DNA of 64,000 nt from an uncultured Collinsella sp. (GCA_900551365.1 URVZ01000002.1:22562-86561); one strand, 5' to 3'. Counted from the first letter of the stretch, positions 9,439 to 18,149 are shown. Translations and numbers: made by a program. Notes: generated by a model not told the origin, from the sequence alone.

Positions 9439-10119
9439 ATGCGGGTTTTGATCACGGGCGCTTCGGGCGGTATCGGAGCCGCGTGCGTGCAGCGCTTTTT
9501 GGATGAGGGCCACGAGGTCGTGGGCTTTGATCTGCTGTCGCCGGCGATCGAACACGAGCGCTACCGCCATCTGATCGTTGATGTCCGCGAGCCGGACTCG
9601 TTTCCAAGCGACCTTGAGCCCCAGGTGATCGTGAACGTTGCCGGTACGCAGGATTCGGCCGACGACATCGCCGCCAACCTGTATGGCACCATCAACGTGA
9701 CCGAGCGCTACGCCTTTGCGGGGGAGGGGCTTGCTGCCAAGCCGGCATCGGCTATCAAATCCGTGGTCAATGTGGGGTCGGCGAGCGGGCATACGGGATC
9801 GGAGTTTCCCGACTATGCCGCCAGCAAGGGCGGCGTTATCGCCTACACCAAGAACCTTGCAAACCGTCTGGCGCCGCAGGCTATCGCCAACAGTGTGGAC
9901 CCGGGTGGCGTTATCACGCCGCTCAACCGTTGCGTGATGGAAGACGAACACCTGTGGAACCAGATTATGGAGCTCACGCCGCTTAAACGCTGGGCTACCG
10001 CCCAAGAGATCGCCGAGTGGATCTACTTTGTGGGCGTGACCAACCGGTTTATGACCGGACAGAGTCTGTTGATCGATGGCGGCGAGGCCGGCCGCACACA
10101 ATTTATTTGGCCCGAATAG
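9439..10119 (+). CDS. SDR family oxidoreductase
   Basis: The 226-residue short-chain dehydrogenase has the NAD(P) loop TGASGGIG at residues 6-13, NVAG near 66, catalytic Ser in NVGSASG and YAASKGG (Tyr-x-x-x-Lys) near 130, and a C-terminal LLIDGG typical of FabG-like members. It is shorter than most SDRs because the segment around residues 35-60 is compact. The acidic residue after strand 2 (VGFDLL) favours NAD over NADP. Substrate unknown. It sits 9 nt after the transporter gene, in an operon closed by a strong terminator. Confidence 0.87.
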   Translation: MRVLITGASGGIGAACVQRFLDEGHEVVGFDLLSPAIEHERYRHLIVDVREPDSFPSDLEPQVIVNVAGTQDSADDIAANLYGTINVTERYAFAGEGLAAKPASAIKSVVNVGSASGHTGSEFPDYAASKGGVIAYTKNLANRLAPQAIANSVDPGGVITPLNRCVMEDEHLWNQIMELTPLKRWATAQEIAEWIYFVGVTNRFMTGQSLLIDGGEAGRTQFIWPE

Positions 10120-10120
10120 G

Positions 10121-10157
10121 AAACGCGCCCGATGGAAAGCCGTCGGGCGCGTTTTTG
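10121..10157. terminator. Bidirectional terminator between SDR gene and ung
   Basis: A perfect 12-bp stem (10121-10132 with 10143-10154) with sequence AAACGCGCCCGA and a 10-nt loop ends in TTTTT on the plus strand and has an A-run on the other side. It lies between two convergent genes. Confidence 0.9.
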
Positions 10158-10169
10158 ATGTATCGATTT

Positions 10170-10895
10170 TTAGCCGAGGCAAGTCCAGTCGACGGGGGTC
10201 GAGCCGTGCTGTTCGAGTAGCCGATTGGCAGCGGAGAAGGGGCGCGACCCCATAAAAGCGGGGAGTTCTGCTGTGGCACGGTTGGCCGAAAGCGGCGAGG
10301 GGTGCGTGGAGGCCAGGCAGAACTTGTCGGTTGCCTTGCCTGCACCAGTTGCGTCGAGCTTACCTTCGACCATCTGCTGGGCAAAGCGGCCCCATGCCAA
10401 AAAGACTACCGGCTGGGGCAGCTGGCAGCAGCGTTCGATAACGTAGTCGGTGAGCGTGCTCCAGCCCAGTTTGGCGTGCGAGTTGGCGGCATGCTCGCGC
10501 ACGGTGAGCGTAGTGTTAAGGAGTAGGACGCCCCGTTGTGCCCATGGGGTTAGGTCTCCCGTGGCGGGAATGGGACAACCCAGATCGGCTTTGAGTTCCT
10601 TGTAAATGTTGCGCAGGCTCGGCGGCAACTTGGTTTGCGTCGCGGGGACCGAGAACGACAGCCCCATTGCCTGGTTGGGTCCGTGATAGGGGTCTTGACC
10701 CAAGATGACAACCTTGACCTGGTCGGCCGGCGTGTAGGCGAGGGCATTGAGGATGTCGTCTTGTGCCGGGTAGATAGTCTGCTCGGCACGCAAAAGGGCG
10801 ATGCGCTCGAGCAGCTGGTTCGTAGTGTCACGTACCGGCTGCGGTGCATCGCCCAACCAAGTTGCTATGTTGCGGTCGCGGGTCGCGGCGTCCAT
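10170..10895 (-). CDS. ung: Uracil-DNA glycosylase (family 1)
   Basis: The 241-residue protein has the family-1 water-activating motif GQDPYHG at residues 66-72 and the leucine-loop motif HPSPLSANRA near 200. The intervening LLLNTTLTVR and VFLAWG strands are also typical. The enzyme removes uracil from DNA at the start of base-excision repair. Length is close to the usual 220-230. The ATG at 10895 follows AAAGGAG about 6 nt upstream. The gene is transcribed alone toward the shared terminator. Confidence 0.96.
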   Translation of the reverse strand: MDAATRDRNIATWLGDAPQPVRDTTNQLLERIALLRAEQTIYPAQDDILNALAYTPADQVKVVILGQDPYHGPNQAMGLSFSVPATQTKLPPSLRNIYKELKADLGCPIPATGDLTPWAQRGVLLLNTTLTVREHAANSHAKLGWSTLTDYVIERCCQLPQPVVFLAWGRFAQQMVEGKLDATGAGKATDKFCLASTHPSPLSANRATAELPAFMGSRPFSAANRLLEQHGSTPVDWTCLG

Positions 10896-10983
10896 GGGGC
10901 TCCTTTACGTCAGATGCTCTGTTTGCATCTATTGTAAAGGCGCACCGGTTGCCTTTATGCCACGGCTGTATGAAGAGCGGGGT

Positions 10984-11886
10984 CTACGAGACGTGCTCGG
11001 GCGCTCCTGCCATGCGAGCCTGTCCATGTGCGCGGAGGCGCGGAAGCTCGACGGTTGCCACCATGACGCCGCTGAGGATGAGTGCGGCGCCAAAGAAGGC
11101 GATGGGGCTCAGAACCTCGCCGACCAGGAAGAACGAGAAGACGGCGGAGCAGACCGGCTCGAGCGAGAAGGCGAAGCCGGTGGTCTCGGCGGGCACGTGG
11201 GGCTGCACGAGCGTTTGGGTGATAAAGCCATAAGCAGAGCAGATGAGTGCGAGTGCGACGACGACCACGACCTCGCTGGGCGTGCTGGGAAGTGTGAAAC
11301 CGCCAAAGACGCATGCGGCAATGCCCGAGAACAGGCCGCCAAAGCCCAGCTGCCAAACGCCCAGGGACAGCGGATCGACTTCTTCGACAAACCGCTTGGC
11401 GACAATGATGTGGCCGGCGTAGACAAAGGCGGAGAGCAGCATGATGAGCGCGCCCGGGTTCAGGCTGGTGAAGTCGGCGCCCGAGAGCAGCAACATACCG
11501 CAGGTGACGATGGCGGTGCCGACGAGCACTTTGCGCTCGGGGGCGCGGCGCAGCAGGGCGGCGTTGGCAAACGGCACGATCACGACCGTCAGGCTCTGCA
11601 AAAAGCCGGCAGTGGAGGCGGAGGTGAGGCTGGAGCCCAGGCACATGCAGGTGAGCTCGGTTGCCATGATGGCACCGATGATGGCGGCACGGACCATAAG
11701 GTCGCGGTTGATGCGAAACGCGTGCTTGTGGAAGAGCAAAAGGCAGGCTACAAAGGCGATGATGCAGCGTAGCGCGACGATGCTCGTGGCGTTCATGCTG
11801 TCCATGCCGATCTTCATGAGGGGATACGAAAAGCCCCATGCGACGGGAACGGAAAATGAGAGCGCGATTGCTTTTTTGCGATCCAT
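10984..11886 (-). CDS. EamA/DMT-family transporter
   Basis: The 300-residue protein has ten TM helices in two EamA halves (SFSVPVAWGFSYPLMKIG at the start; AYGFITQTLVQPHVPAETTGF and EPVCSAVFSFFLVGE in the second half). It is divergent from a LysR gene 157 nt away, the classic arrangement in which a LysR protein controls an efflux permease for an amino acid, aromatic compound or similar metabolite. Substrate not predictable. ATG 11886 follows AAAAGGAG. Confidence 0.87.
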   Translation of the reverse strand: MDRKKAIALSFSVPVAWGFSYPLMKIGMDSMNATSIVALRCIIAFVACLLLFHKHAFRINRDLMVRAAIIGAIMATELTCMCLGSSLTSASTAGFLQSLTVVIVPFANAALLRRAPERKVLVGTAIVTCGMLLLSGADFTSLNPGALIMLLSAFVYAGHIIVAKRFVEEVDPLSLGVWQLGFGGLFSGIAACVFGGFTLPSTPSEVVVVVALALICSAYGFITQTLVQPHVPAETTGFAFSLEPVCSAVFSFFLVGEVLSPIAFFGAALILSGVMVATVELPRLRAHGQARMAGAPEHVS

Positions 11887-11966
11887 GGGACTCCTTTTGT
11901 TACAGAACGGTTTCGTAAAAAGGATTCTGCTCCCAGATGTGGATGTAGTAAAGCGAATGTATCTTC

Positions 11967-11985
11967 AGTATGATTAAGAAATACT
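11967..11985. promoter_or_regulatory. Candidate LysR box between EamA and LysR genes
   Basis: AGTAT (11967-11971) and ATACT (11981-11985) form an inverted repeat with a 9-nt spacer and contain the LysR T-N11-A pattern. The site lies in the divergent promoter region, about 60 nt upstream of the lysR start. Confidence 0.5.
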
Positions 11986-12043
11986 AATGTAGGCAGAAAA
12001 AGCCCTGGCAAACGTTTTACGGCTGCATTGATGTGGAGGCACG

Positions 12044-12910
12044 ATGGCATCGCGGTATCAGATTGTTTGTATGGTGGTCGACTGCGGCAGCCTTAAAGGC
12101 GCGGCGGACGAGCTGGGCTATACGCAAAGTGCGGTGAGCCAGGCCGTCAAGGCGCTCGAGCGCGAGCTGGGTACCACGCTTATCGAGCGCGGAAAGCAGG
12201 GCGTTTCGCTTACGCGCGACGGTAAACAATATCTGCCGTACCTGCGCCAGATCGTGACTGCCGAGGCCGAGCTCGAGGGCAAGCGCCAGGAGCTGCTGGG
12301 GCTTTCGTCGACCGATATTCGCATTGCGACGTTTACCAACGTGAGTCGTACCGTGTTGCCACGCGTGATCCGCGACTTTGGTGCGCTGCACCCGGGCGTA
12401 CGCTTTACCCTCAAGCAGGGCGATTACACGCGCAACGCCCAATGGGTGCACGATGGCGTGGTTGATTTTTGTTTTACGGCACGTGGGTTTACCGCGGGGC
12501 TCGAGAAGCGCGTGGTCTATCATGACGAGTTGGTGGCGCTGTTGCCTGTCGCGCATCCGCTGGCGGCAAAGGAAAAGGTGACGCTCGCCGACCTGGCGTC
12601 CGAGCCGTTTGTGTTGCTGGATGAGGGCGAACAGAGCCTGGTGCTCGATGCATTCGCGGCGCATGGCCTGTCGCCGCACGTGACGAGCGAGGTCACCGAC
12701 GACTACACCATCATGGCGATGGTGGAGGAGGGCCTAGGCGTGAGTATGCTCTACCGTCGTACTGTGGAGGGCATGCGTGCCGATATTCGCGTACGTCCCA
12801 TCGTGCACGCCCCCTCGCGCGACGTAGTGGCGGCCTGGCGCAGCTGGGACACCATGCCCATCGCCACGAGGCGCTTTATCGACTATATGAGCTCGCATAT
12901 TGTCAATTAA
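12044..12910 (+). CDS. LysR-family transcriptional regulator
   Basis: The 288-residue protein has the LysR helix-turn-helix at residues 4-60 (GSLKGAADELGYTQSAVSQAVKALERELG) and a periplasmic-binding-like effector domain from about 90. Its C-terminal block DDYTIMAMVEEGLGVSML nearly repeats that of the LysR protein at 52139-52996 (DDYAIMAMVEDGLGVSIL), and both are divergent from EamA genes, so the two regulator/exporter pairs are probably paralogous. ATG 12044 follows TGGAGG. It presumably controls the EamA gene and itself. Confidence 0.92.
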   Translation: MASRYQIVCMVVDCGSLKGAADELGYTQSAVSQAVKALERELGTTLIERGKQGVSLTRDGKQYLPYLRQIVTAEAELEGKRQELLGLSSTDIRIATFTNVSRTVLPRVIRDFGALHPGVRFTLKQGDYTRNAQWVHDGVVDFCFTARGFTAGLEKRVVYHDELVALLPVAHPLAAKEKVTLADLASEPFVLLDEGEQSLVLDAFAAHGLSPHVTSEVTDDYTIMAMVEEGLGVSMLYRRTVEGMRADIRVRPIVHAPSRDVVAAWRSWDTMPIATRRFIDYMSSHIVN

Positions 12911-12937
12911 TGACTGGCGCGGCGTTGAGTGCGGTGT

Positions 12938-14320
12938 TTAGCGGGCTGTCGCTTTGGCTTGGGTGACACGATAGGTGCGTGCCGGGTGGCAGAGTAGCAC
13001 CGCCACGACCATAAAGAACGCCGTGGTGCCCAGGCTGATGGGGTAGACCATCATGATGTTCGCAAAGGTGCGGAAGTGCGGGAACACGCAGAACACCCAA
13101 TAGAAGCGGATGCCGCAGACGCAGATCATGGTGATGAGGGCGGGCGTGAGCGAGATACCAAAGCCGCGCAGGTAGCCGGACATGTTTTCGTAGAACATGC
13201 TAAAGGCGTACGCCGGGAAGATCGAACACACGCGGATATAGCCGATCGAGACGATGTTGGGATCGCTGTTGAACAGCGACAAGATCTCGCGCCCCAGGCC
13301 GACAATAACGATGATCGTGGTGAGCGCGACGATACCGCCTTCGACCAGGCAGACCTTGAGCGTTTTGGTGCAGCGGTCGATCTGGCGGGCACCGTGGTTT
13401 TGTCCCACAAAGGTGGTGCACGCCTGGCTAAAGCTGTTGAGCAGGTTGTAGCATACGTACTCCAAGCTCATAGCGGCGCTCGATGCCGCCATGACCTCGG
13501 TGCCCAGGCTGTTGATGGCGGACTGGATGATGATGTTGGCTACGGCAAAGACGGCGCTTTGGATGCCGGCTGGCAGGCCGATCTTGACGATGCGCTTGAG
13601 GGCGAACGGGTCGATAGCCAGGTCGCGTGGGGTGACGCGGACGACGGAGCCGGTCTTGAGCAGGCGGATAAAGAGTGTGGCGGCGCTGACGGTGTAGGCG
13701 ATGGCGGTGGCGATGGCGACGCCCGCGACACCCCAGTGGAGTACGGGGACAAAGATGAGGTCCAGGCCAATGTTGAGGACGGTGGACACGGCAAGCGCCT
13801 GCAGCGGCATGCGGGTGATGCCGACGGAGCGGAAGATCGCAGCCTCAAAGTTGTAGAGCAAGATCGAGGGCATGCTCAGCAAAAAGACGCGCAGGTAGAG
13901 CGAAGCGAGCGGCATGGTTTCGGCGGGAACGTTGAGGGCGGCGAGCATGGGCTCGGCAAAGATCTCGCCCAGCGCGATGACGATAAAGCCCACGAGCGCC
14001 ATTAAAATCGAGGTATGGACGGCGCGTTTGACCATGTTCTGATCGTTGCGGCCGATAGCGTTGGCGATGACCACGTTGGAGCCAAGCGACATGCCAATAA
14101 ACAGGTTGAGCATAAGACTGGTAAGCGGAACATTGGAGCCGACCGCCGCCATGGCGAGGGTTCCCTGGTCGCCCGAGAAGTTACCGATAATGACCGTGGC
14201 GATGAGGTTCGACAGCTGCTCCAAGATGCTCGTGGCGGCCACGGGGAAGGCGAACAGGGGAATATTGCGCCACAGCGAGCCGGTGGTCATGTCAATGTGC
14301 TTAGATGCGGTATCAGCCAT
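12938..14320 (-). CDS. MATE family efflux transporter
   Basis: The 460-residue protein has 12 predicted TM helices in two six-helix bundles, with MATE features such as PVAATSILEQLSNLIATVIIGN at the start and GTEVMAASSAAMSLEYV and FVGQNHGA in the second half. MATE proteins export drugs or metabolites using Na+ or H+. Closest by pattern are the NorM/DinF-like Gram-positive members; substrate unknown. The ATG at 14320 has only a modest GAGAG upstream. It converges on the LysR gene at 12910. The repeat at 14384 lies just upstream of its start. Confidence 0.92.
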   Translation of the reverse strand: MADTASKHIDMTTGSLWRNIPLFAFPVAATSILEQLSNLIATVIIGNFSGDQGTLAMAAVGSNVPLTSLMLNLFIGMSLGSNVVIANAIGRNDQNMVKRAVHTSILMALVGFIVIALGEIFAEPMLAALNVPAETMPLASLYLRVFLLSMPSILLYNFEAAIFRSVGITRMPLQALAVSTVLNIGLDLIFVPVLHWGVAGVAIATAIAYTVSAATLFIRLLKTGSVVRVTPRDLAIDPFALKRIVKIGLPAGIQSAVFAVANIIIQSAINSLGTEVMAASSAAMSLEYVCYNLLNSFSQACTTFVGQNHGARQIDRCTKTLKVCLVEGGIVALTTIIVIVGLGREILSLFNSDPNIVSIGYIRVCSIFPAYAFSMFYENMSGYLRGFGISLTPALITMICVCGIRFYWVFCVFPHFRTFANIMMVYPISLGTTAFFMVVAVLLCHPARTYRVTQAKATAR

Positions 14321-14383
14321 ACGCTCTCAATCTCTAACATGCTATTTTGCGCTCATTTGCGCAGACGATGATACTCCTAATCG

Positions 14384-14442
14384 ACTAGTCATTGGGGACG
14401 TTCTTGAATGACTAGTCGTTTAAGAACGTCCCCAATGACTAG
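14384..14442. repeat. Hairpin repeat, copy 2 (REP/MITE-like)
   Basis: The arms 14384-14405 and 14422-14442 repeat the 22-nt arm of the copy at 19-78, with only the outermost base mismatched, and enclose a 16-nt loop. The loop itself contains TGACTAGTCGTTT, resembling the outer arm. It sits between the MATE and RlmA-like genes, where their promoters diverge. Confidence 0.8.
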
Positions 14443-14498
14443 GTGAGGAAGGCGTGCGACAATGGTGTGCGTTGTGTTGTTCGCGCTAAGGAGTTGCC

Positions 14499-15314
14499 AT
14501 GTTGTTGTGTCCCGTTTGCCATGAACCGTTGGTGGACGATGAGCGTGGGGCCGCATGCGCGGGCGGACACCGGTTTGACCGTGCGCGCGAGGGTTATCTA
14601 TATCTACTGCGCTCGTCCAAGAGCGGCGACTCCATGGGCGATCCCAAGTCGCAGGCGCGCAGCCGTCGTGACTTTTTGAACCGTGGATACTACGCGCCGT
14701 TGCGCGATGCGATGGTCGAGCTGGTGCGCAAGCAGGTGTCTGGGCGCGCCACGTCTGCGAACGGCCCCATGACGCTGCTCGATATTTGCTGTGGCGAGGG
14801 CTATTACACCAGTGCCATGGGCGCGGTGCCGGGCGTAGATGCTTACGGTTTTGACCTGGGCAAGGAGATGGTGCGCCTGGCCGCCAAGCGCGGCGATGCG
14901 ACCTACTTCGTGGCCAACATGAAGGACATCCCCGTGGCCGATGGCGCCTTCGATATGGTGACCGAGCTCTTTGCCCCCTTTAACGAGCGCGAGTTTGCCC
15001 GCGTGCTGGCGCCGGAGGGTTCGCTCTACACCGTGGTGCCGGGTGCTCGTCACCTCTTTGGGCTCAAGGAGGTACTCTACGACACGCCGTACCTTAACGA
15101 TGAGAAGCTGCCGAAGACCACCGAGCTCGAGTTGGTCGGAACGCAGCGGGTGTCTGCGAATATTACGCTTCAGACCCAGGCGGACATCGAGGCGGTGTTC
15201 CAGATGACGCCGTACTACTACCGCACGCGCCCCGCCGACAAAGAGCGCCTGGCAAATTTGGATACCCTTCAGACCGACATCGACTTCATCATCGCCGAGT
15301 ACCGCCACAGCTAA
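14499..15314 (+). CDS. RlmA-like 23S rRNA (guanine-N1)-methyltransferase
   Basis: The 271-residue protein begins with a four-ligand zinc site, CPVCHEPL...CAGGHRFD (residues 4-28), followed by AREGYLYLL and GDPKSQARSRRDFLNRGYY. These are typical of RlmA (RrmA/TlrB), which methylates N1 of G745 or G748 in 23S rRNA helix 35. The SAM-binding motif is LLDICCGEGYYT near residue 90. The position specificity (G745 versus G748, the latter tied to tylosin resistance) cannot be told by eye. The start ATG 14499 has AAGGAG 8 nt upstream. Confidence 0.9.
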   Translation: MLLCPVCHEPLVDDERGAACAGGHRFDRAREGYLYLLRSSKSGDSMGDPKSQARSRRDFLNRGYYAPLRDAMVELVRKQVSGRATSANGPMTLLDICCGEGYYTSAMGAVPGVDAYGFDLGKEMVRLAAKRGDATYFVANMKDIPVADGAFDMVTELFAPFNEREFARVLAPEGSLYTVVPGARHLFGLKEVLYDTPYLNDEKLPKTTELELVGTQRVSANITLQTQADIEAVFQMTPYYYRTRPADKERLANLDTLQTDIDFIIAEYRHS

Positions 15315-15315
15315 C

Positions 15316-15352
15316 AACCTGCCAAAAAGGGACAGGTTTATTTTGGTAGGTT
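15316..15352. repeat. Hairpin repeat with GGGACAG loop
   Basis: Arms AACCTGCCAAAA (15316-15327) and TTTTGGTAGGTT (15341-15352) pair at 11 of 12 positions around a loop containing AGGGACAGG. It lies directly after the RlmA-like stop, so it may double as a terminator. Its core resembles the hairpins near 23950 and 25208. Confidence 0.6.
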
Positions 15353-15368
15353 TTATCTGGGCAAACGT

Positions 15369-15406
15369 AAAGGGCCGACCGCGGAGATGCGCGATCGGCC
15401 CTTTTT
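15369..15406. terminator. Terminator between convergent genes
   Basis: Stem AAAGGGCCGA/TCGGCCCTTT (15369-15378 with 15395-15404) is followed by TTT and preceded by an A-run, so it can serve both the RlmA-like gene and the leftward membrane-protein gene. Confidence 0.85.
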
Positions 15407-15442
15407 AGTTGCTTGGCTGCAGAGGTTATGAGAAGCGAGCGC

Positions 15443-15844
15443 TTATAGGCGGTCCTTGTTCTCGGCCTTAACGGCGTGTGCCTGCTGAACAAAGAACAGG
15501 TCGTACACCACGATGACAAAGGCGCCAAAGTTGATGGCGTCGCCGCCAAACGCGGGAAGCGTGAGCACCGCTTGGGCAAGCGTGGCGACCGCGGCAACAA
15601 TACCGAGCTTAAACGCGCCGTCCACCTGCGAAGGCTTGTTGGCGCCCTTGATACCGGCGACGCCTGCGGCAAGGTCGACGAGACCCTTGGCGATAAGCAC
15701 GACCGCTGCGAGCGTGGCGTACGAACCGTACGTGGAATCGAGACCGCCCGTGGCGATACCGACGCCGGCGGTGACGAGGCTGGCGATGCCCAAAACAAAG
15801 TAGATGAGAGCAAGGATTTTGAGAGTCTTGCGAGTGAAGCTCAT
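15443..15844 (-). CDS. Small four-TM membrane protein of unknown function
   Basis: The 133-residue protein has four hydrophobic helices: about residues 8-30, 40-62, 75-95 and 102-122. The repeated LVTAGVGIATGG and LVDLAAGVAGIKGA suggest two related helix pairs. The C-terminus is charged. I recognise no catalytic motif or named family. ATG 15844 is preferred because AAAGGACC lies just upstream; the frame remains open for 23 further codons without a good start. It is monocistronic, converging on the RlmA-like gene across a terminator. Confidence 0.75.
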   Translation of the reverse strand: MSFTRKTLKILALIYFVLGIASLVTAGVGIATGGLDSTYGSYATLAAVVLIAKGLVDLAAGVAGIKGANKPSQVDGAFKLGIVAAVATLAQAVLTLPAFGGDAINFGAFVIVVYDLFFVQQAHAVKAENKDRL

Positions 15845-16071
15845 GGCTGGTCCTTTCGATACGAGTACGCCAACTTGGCGCACCCAATGTACTGCACATA
15901 TGGTGAAGCACATTGTAGTTCAACGCGGCGATGCATGCGTTTGAAAGCGTCTCTTGCCCGCACGGTCCAACCTTTCAAAAAAGAAAGCTGGGCGTAAGTC
16001 AAATCGATGGCAGCGTATGCGCGGCGCTGCGATGATGGGGCCATGGTAAGAGCTGGACCGAAGGAGAAGCC

Positions 16072-16215
16072 ATGATGTACGGAGCAGGGCAAGTGCGTGA
16101 GCCGCGGTCGTTGGGAAGGCGCATGAGTGATTCCGTGATCGCTGCCGTGTGCACGGGATTGATGGCGGTGCTTTGCATTGGGATGCTGTGGGCCATGTCA
16201 CATGTGGGACAATAG
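16072..16215 (+). CDS. Small single-TM protein (47 aa)
   Basis: An ATG at 16072 (a second ATG follows immediately) has AAGGAG 5 nt upstream and opens a 47-codon frame ending at TAG 16213-16215. The product has a basic N-terminus (REPRSLGRRMSDS) followed by one hydrophobic helix (VIAAVCTGLMAVLCIGMLWAM), the profile of a small inner-membrane protein. The strong ribosome binding site is the main support. It lies 63 nt before the RsmJ-like gene on the same strand. Function unknown. It would be missed by gene finders with a 60-residue cutoff. Confidence 0.6.
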   Translation: MMYGAGQVREPRSLGRRMSDSVIAAVCTGLMAVLCIGMLWAMSHVGQ

Positions 16216-16278
16216 CGGACGGTTGGGTGTCGTCATGAACGGCGCCCACGTATTCGTTTTGCTTGCTAAGGAGTACCC

Positions 16279-16983
16279 ATGGGCGTCGTCGATCCCTTTT
16301 CTGTTGCTCGGGCCGCGGGGCTTGAGCTGACCGGGAAGCCCGAGGGCCTCACGCTCACCGACGGCACGATGGAGCTGCGTGCCGATTTTGGCCGCATGCT
16401 GCCGCGACTCAAGCAGGGCCGTCTGCAGCAAGAGCTGTTGGTGAAGGCTGCGCGCACAAAGGGCATCGAGCGACCATGGGCGATTGACGCTACGGCAGGC
16501 TTTGGCGAGGATTCGCTGCTGCTGGCGGCCGCGGGCTTTGCCGTCGATCTGTATGAGCGGGATTGCGTGATCGCGGCGCTCCTCAAGGATGCCCTGGATC
16601 GCGCGGCAGATGATCCGGCGCTTGCGGCTGCCGTGTTACGCATGCGCTTACATGCGGGCGAGGACAGCATTGCCGGCCTTCGCCATGTAGCTGAGCTGAT
16701 CGGTCAGGGCGAGCTTGCCGCTCCCGACGTGGTGTATCTGGACCCCATGTTTCCCGGGCGCACCAAGAGCGCGGCGGTCAAAAAGAAGTTCCAGCTCCTA
16801 CATCATCTGGAACAGCCGTGCGCCGATGAGGAGTCACTGGTCGAAGCTGCGCTTGCGGTTCACCCGCGCAAGGTGGTTATCAAGCGGCCGGTGAAGGGGC
16901 CACTGCTTGCCGGCGTTAAGCCGAGCTATCAACTTGCGGGCAAGGCCGTTCGCTACGATGTTTTGGTTCCGCCGCGCCCGTAG
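16279..16983 (+). CDS. RsmJ-like 16S rRNA (guanine-N2)-methyltransferase
   Basis: The 234-residue SAM-dependent methyltransferase matches the RsmJ/YhiQ family: DATAGFGEDSLLLA is the SAM-binding motif near residue 72, YERDCVIAALLKDAL follows, and the catalytic block YLDPMFPGRTKSAAVKKKFQ lies near 155. RsmJ methylates N2 of G1516 in 16S rRNA in Enterobacteria; specificity in this phylum is inferred. Length is near the usual 250, with a short N-terminus. ATG 16279 follows AAGGAG at 6-7 nt. Confidence 0.88.
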   Translation: MGVVDPFSVARAAGLELTGKPEGLTLTDGTMELRADFGRMLPRLKQGRLQQELLVKAARTKGIERPWAIDATAGFGEDSLLLAAAGFAVDLYERDCVIAALLKDALDRAADDPALAAAVLRMRLHAGEDSIAGLRHVAELIGQGELAAPDVVYLDPMFPGRTKSAAVKKKFQLLHHLEQPCADEESLVEAALAVHPRKVVIKRPVKGPLLAGVKPSYQLAGKAVRYDVLVPPRP

Positions 16984-17031
16984 CTTGCGTGCGATGGTTG
17001 GCGCTCCGTCAGTGCCGTGCCGATGCGGAGT

Positions 17032-17328
17032 CTATTTCCAAGGATGCGACGTCAGATGCCAGCCGCCGCAGTACTCGCATTTGTAGCAGGCCAAACCACG
17101 TCGCCCGCGGTTTTCGCAGTCGGCCATAACGGCCTCGGCCTCGGCGCGCGTGTCGTAACGGTTTTTTCGCTCGCACGACTTGTAGCGCCAGGCCTCATCT
17201 CGCTCGGCGTCCAGGGCGTCGCGGCGCTCATCCTCGCGCGCAAACAGGTCGCTCATATCGCCGCCCGTAGCAGCGCCCAAAAACTCGCTTTTGGCCTTTG
17301 ACCAGGCGGCTCGCTTTTTGCTCCCCAT
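17032..17328 (-). CDS. Hypothetical protein with C-terminal zinc-ribbon-like motif
   Basis: The 98-residue protein is highly charged and mostly helical (AWSKAKSEF, DLFAREDERRDALDAERDEAWRY) and ends in CYKCEYCGGWHLTSHP, two CxxC pairs with nearby histidines that could bind zinc. The Y/R-D-T-R-AEAEAVMADCE stretch resembles small phage-type and actinobacterial proteins with a C-terminal CxxCxxWHL motif, but I cannot name a family. The start is taken as ATG 17328, with GGAGAAGGG upstream; a TTG at 17349 would add seven residues. It converges on the RsmJ-like gene. Confidence 0.65.
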   Translation of the reverse strand: MGSKKRAAWSKAKSEFLGAATGGDMSDLFAREDERRDALDAERDEAWRYKSCERKNRYDTRAEAEAVMADCENRGRRGLACYKCEYCGGWHLTSHPWK

Positions 17329-17405
17329 CTGCTTCGTGCCCTTCTCCAAACGTTGGTATCATTGCTCAATCAAAGTGATACCAATAAACGTGAGGTCGCC
17401 GCGTG

Positions 17406-17894
17406 ATGATCAGAAAAACCCTCGATACCGACATTCCCGCCGTCATGGCTATCTATGACGCGGCCCGCGCCTTTATGCGTGCGCATGGCAACGCCACGCA
17501 GTGGCCCGAGGGCACGCCTTCTGCCGAGCAGCTGGCTGCCGATATCGCCGCCGGTGGCAGCTATGTGTGCGAAGTCGACGGCCGCGTGGTGGCGACGTTT
17601 GCCTTTTTACCGGGCCCGGACGAGTGCTATGACGTCATTGAGGACGGTCAATGGCGTAGCGACACTCCGTACGCCGTGCTGCACCGTGTGGCATCCGACG
17701 GCACCGTGCACGGTATCGCGGCTGCGATGTTTGCCTTTGCCAAAGAACGTGCCGATCATCTGCGCATCGACACGCATCAGGATAACCTGCCCATGCAGGG
17801 TGCCATCATAAAGGCCGGCTTTGAGCGCGCTGGTATCGTCTATGTGTCCGACGGCACGGCGCGTGTCGCGTTCGATTGGCTGCGCGAGGCGTAA
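17406..17894 (+). CDS. GNAT family N-acetyltransferase
   Basis: The 162-residue protein has GNAT features: an N-terminal MIRKTLDTDIPAVMAIYDAAR strand and helix, GRVVATFAFLPG, RVASDGTVHGIAAAMFAFA at the acetyl-CoA loop region, and a late LRIDTHQDNLPMQGAIIKAGFERAGIVYV block typical of the family. The usual R/Q-x-x-G-x-G/A is replaced by DGTVHGIA. Substrate is unknown. A GTG codon lies one position before the chosen ATG; either could be the start. A terminator follows. Confidence 0.85.
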   Translation: MIRKTLDTDIPAVMAIYDAARAFMRAHGNATQWPEGTPSAEQLAADIAAGGSYVCEVDGRVVATFAFLPGPDECYDVIEDGQWRSDTPYAVLHRVASDGTVHGIAAAMFAFAKERADHLRIDTHQDNLPMQGAIIKAGFERAGIVYVSDGTARVAFDWLREA

Positions 17895-17929
17895 GAGCAG
17901 GGGCGCGTACCAGTCCTTAATTCGAATGA

Positions 17930-17957
17930 AAAATGGCTCCGGGTGGGGCCATTTTCG
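17930..17957 (+). terminator. Terminator after GNAT gene
   Basis: AAAATGGCTCC (17930-17940) pairs with GGGGCCATTTT (17945-17955) with one G-T pair and a tetraloop GGGT, followed by CG. Flanking A and T runs make it usable in both directions. The gap from here to 18150 holds only the promoter of the next gene. Confidence 0.8.
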
Positions 17958-18149
17958 ATTACTGCGCTGTTTTGAAAGCCGGCTTTCGCAAGGCGCGAAC
18001 CTACGAAAATCGCCGCGCGGCAACGCGGGACGATGAGCTCGGTCGGGGGATAGGGCCCGCTTCGCCCGCCGGCTCGTAAATTGTATCATCCAGTGTGGAA
18101 CGAGGACGCCCGTTGCCGCGTGCGATGGGCTTGCAATAAGAGGAGAGCC

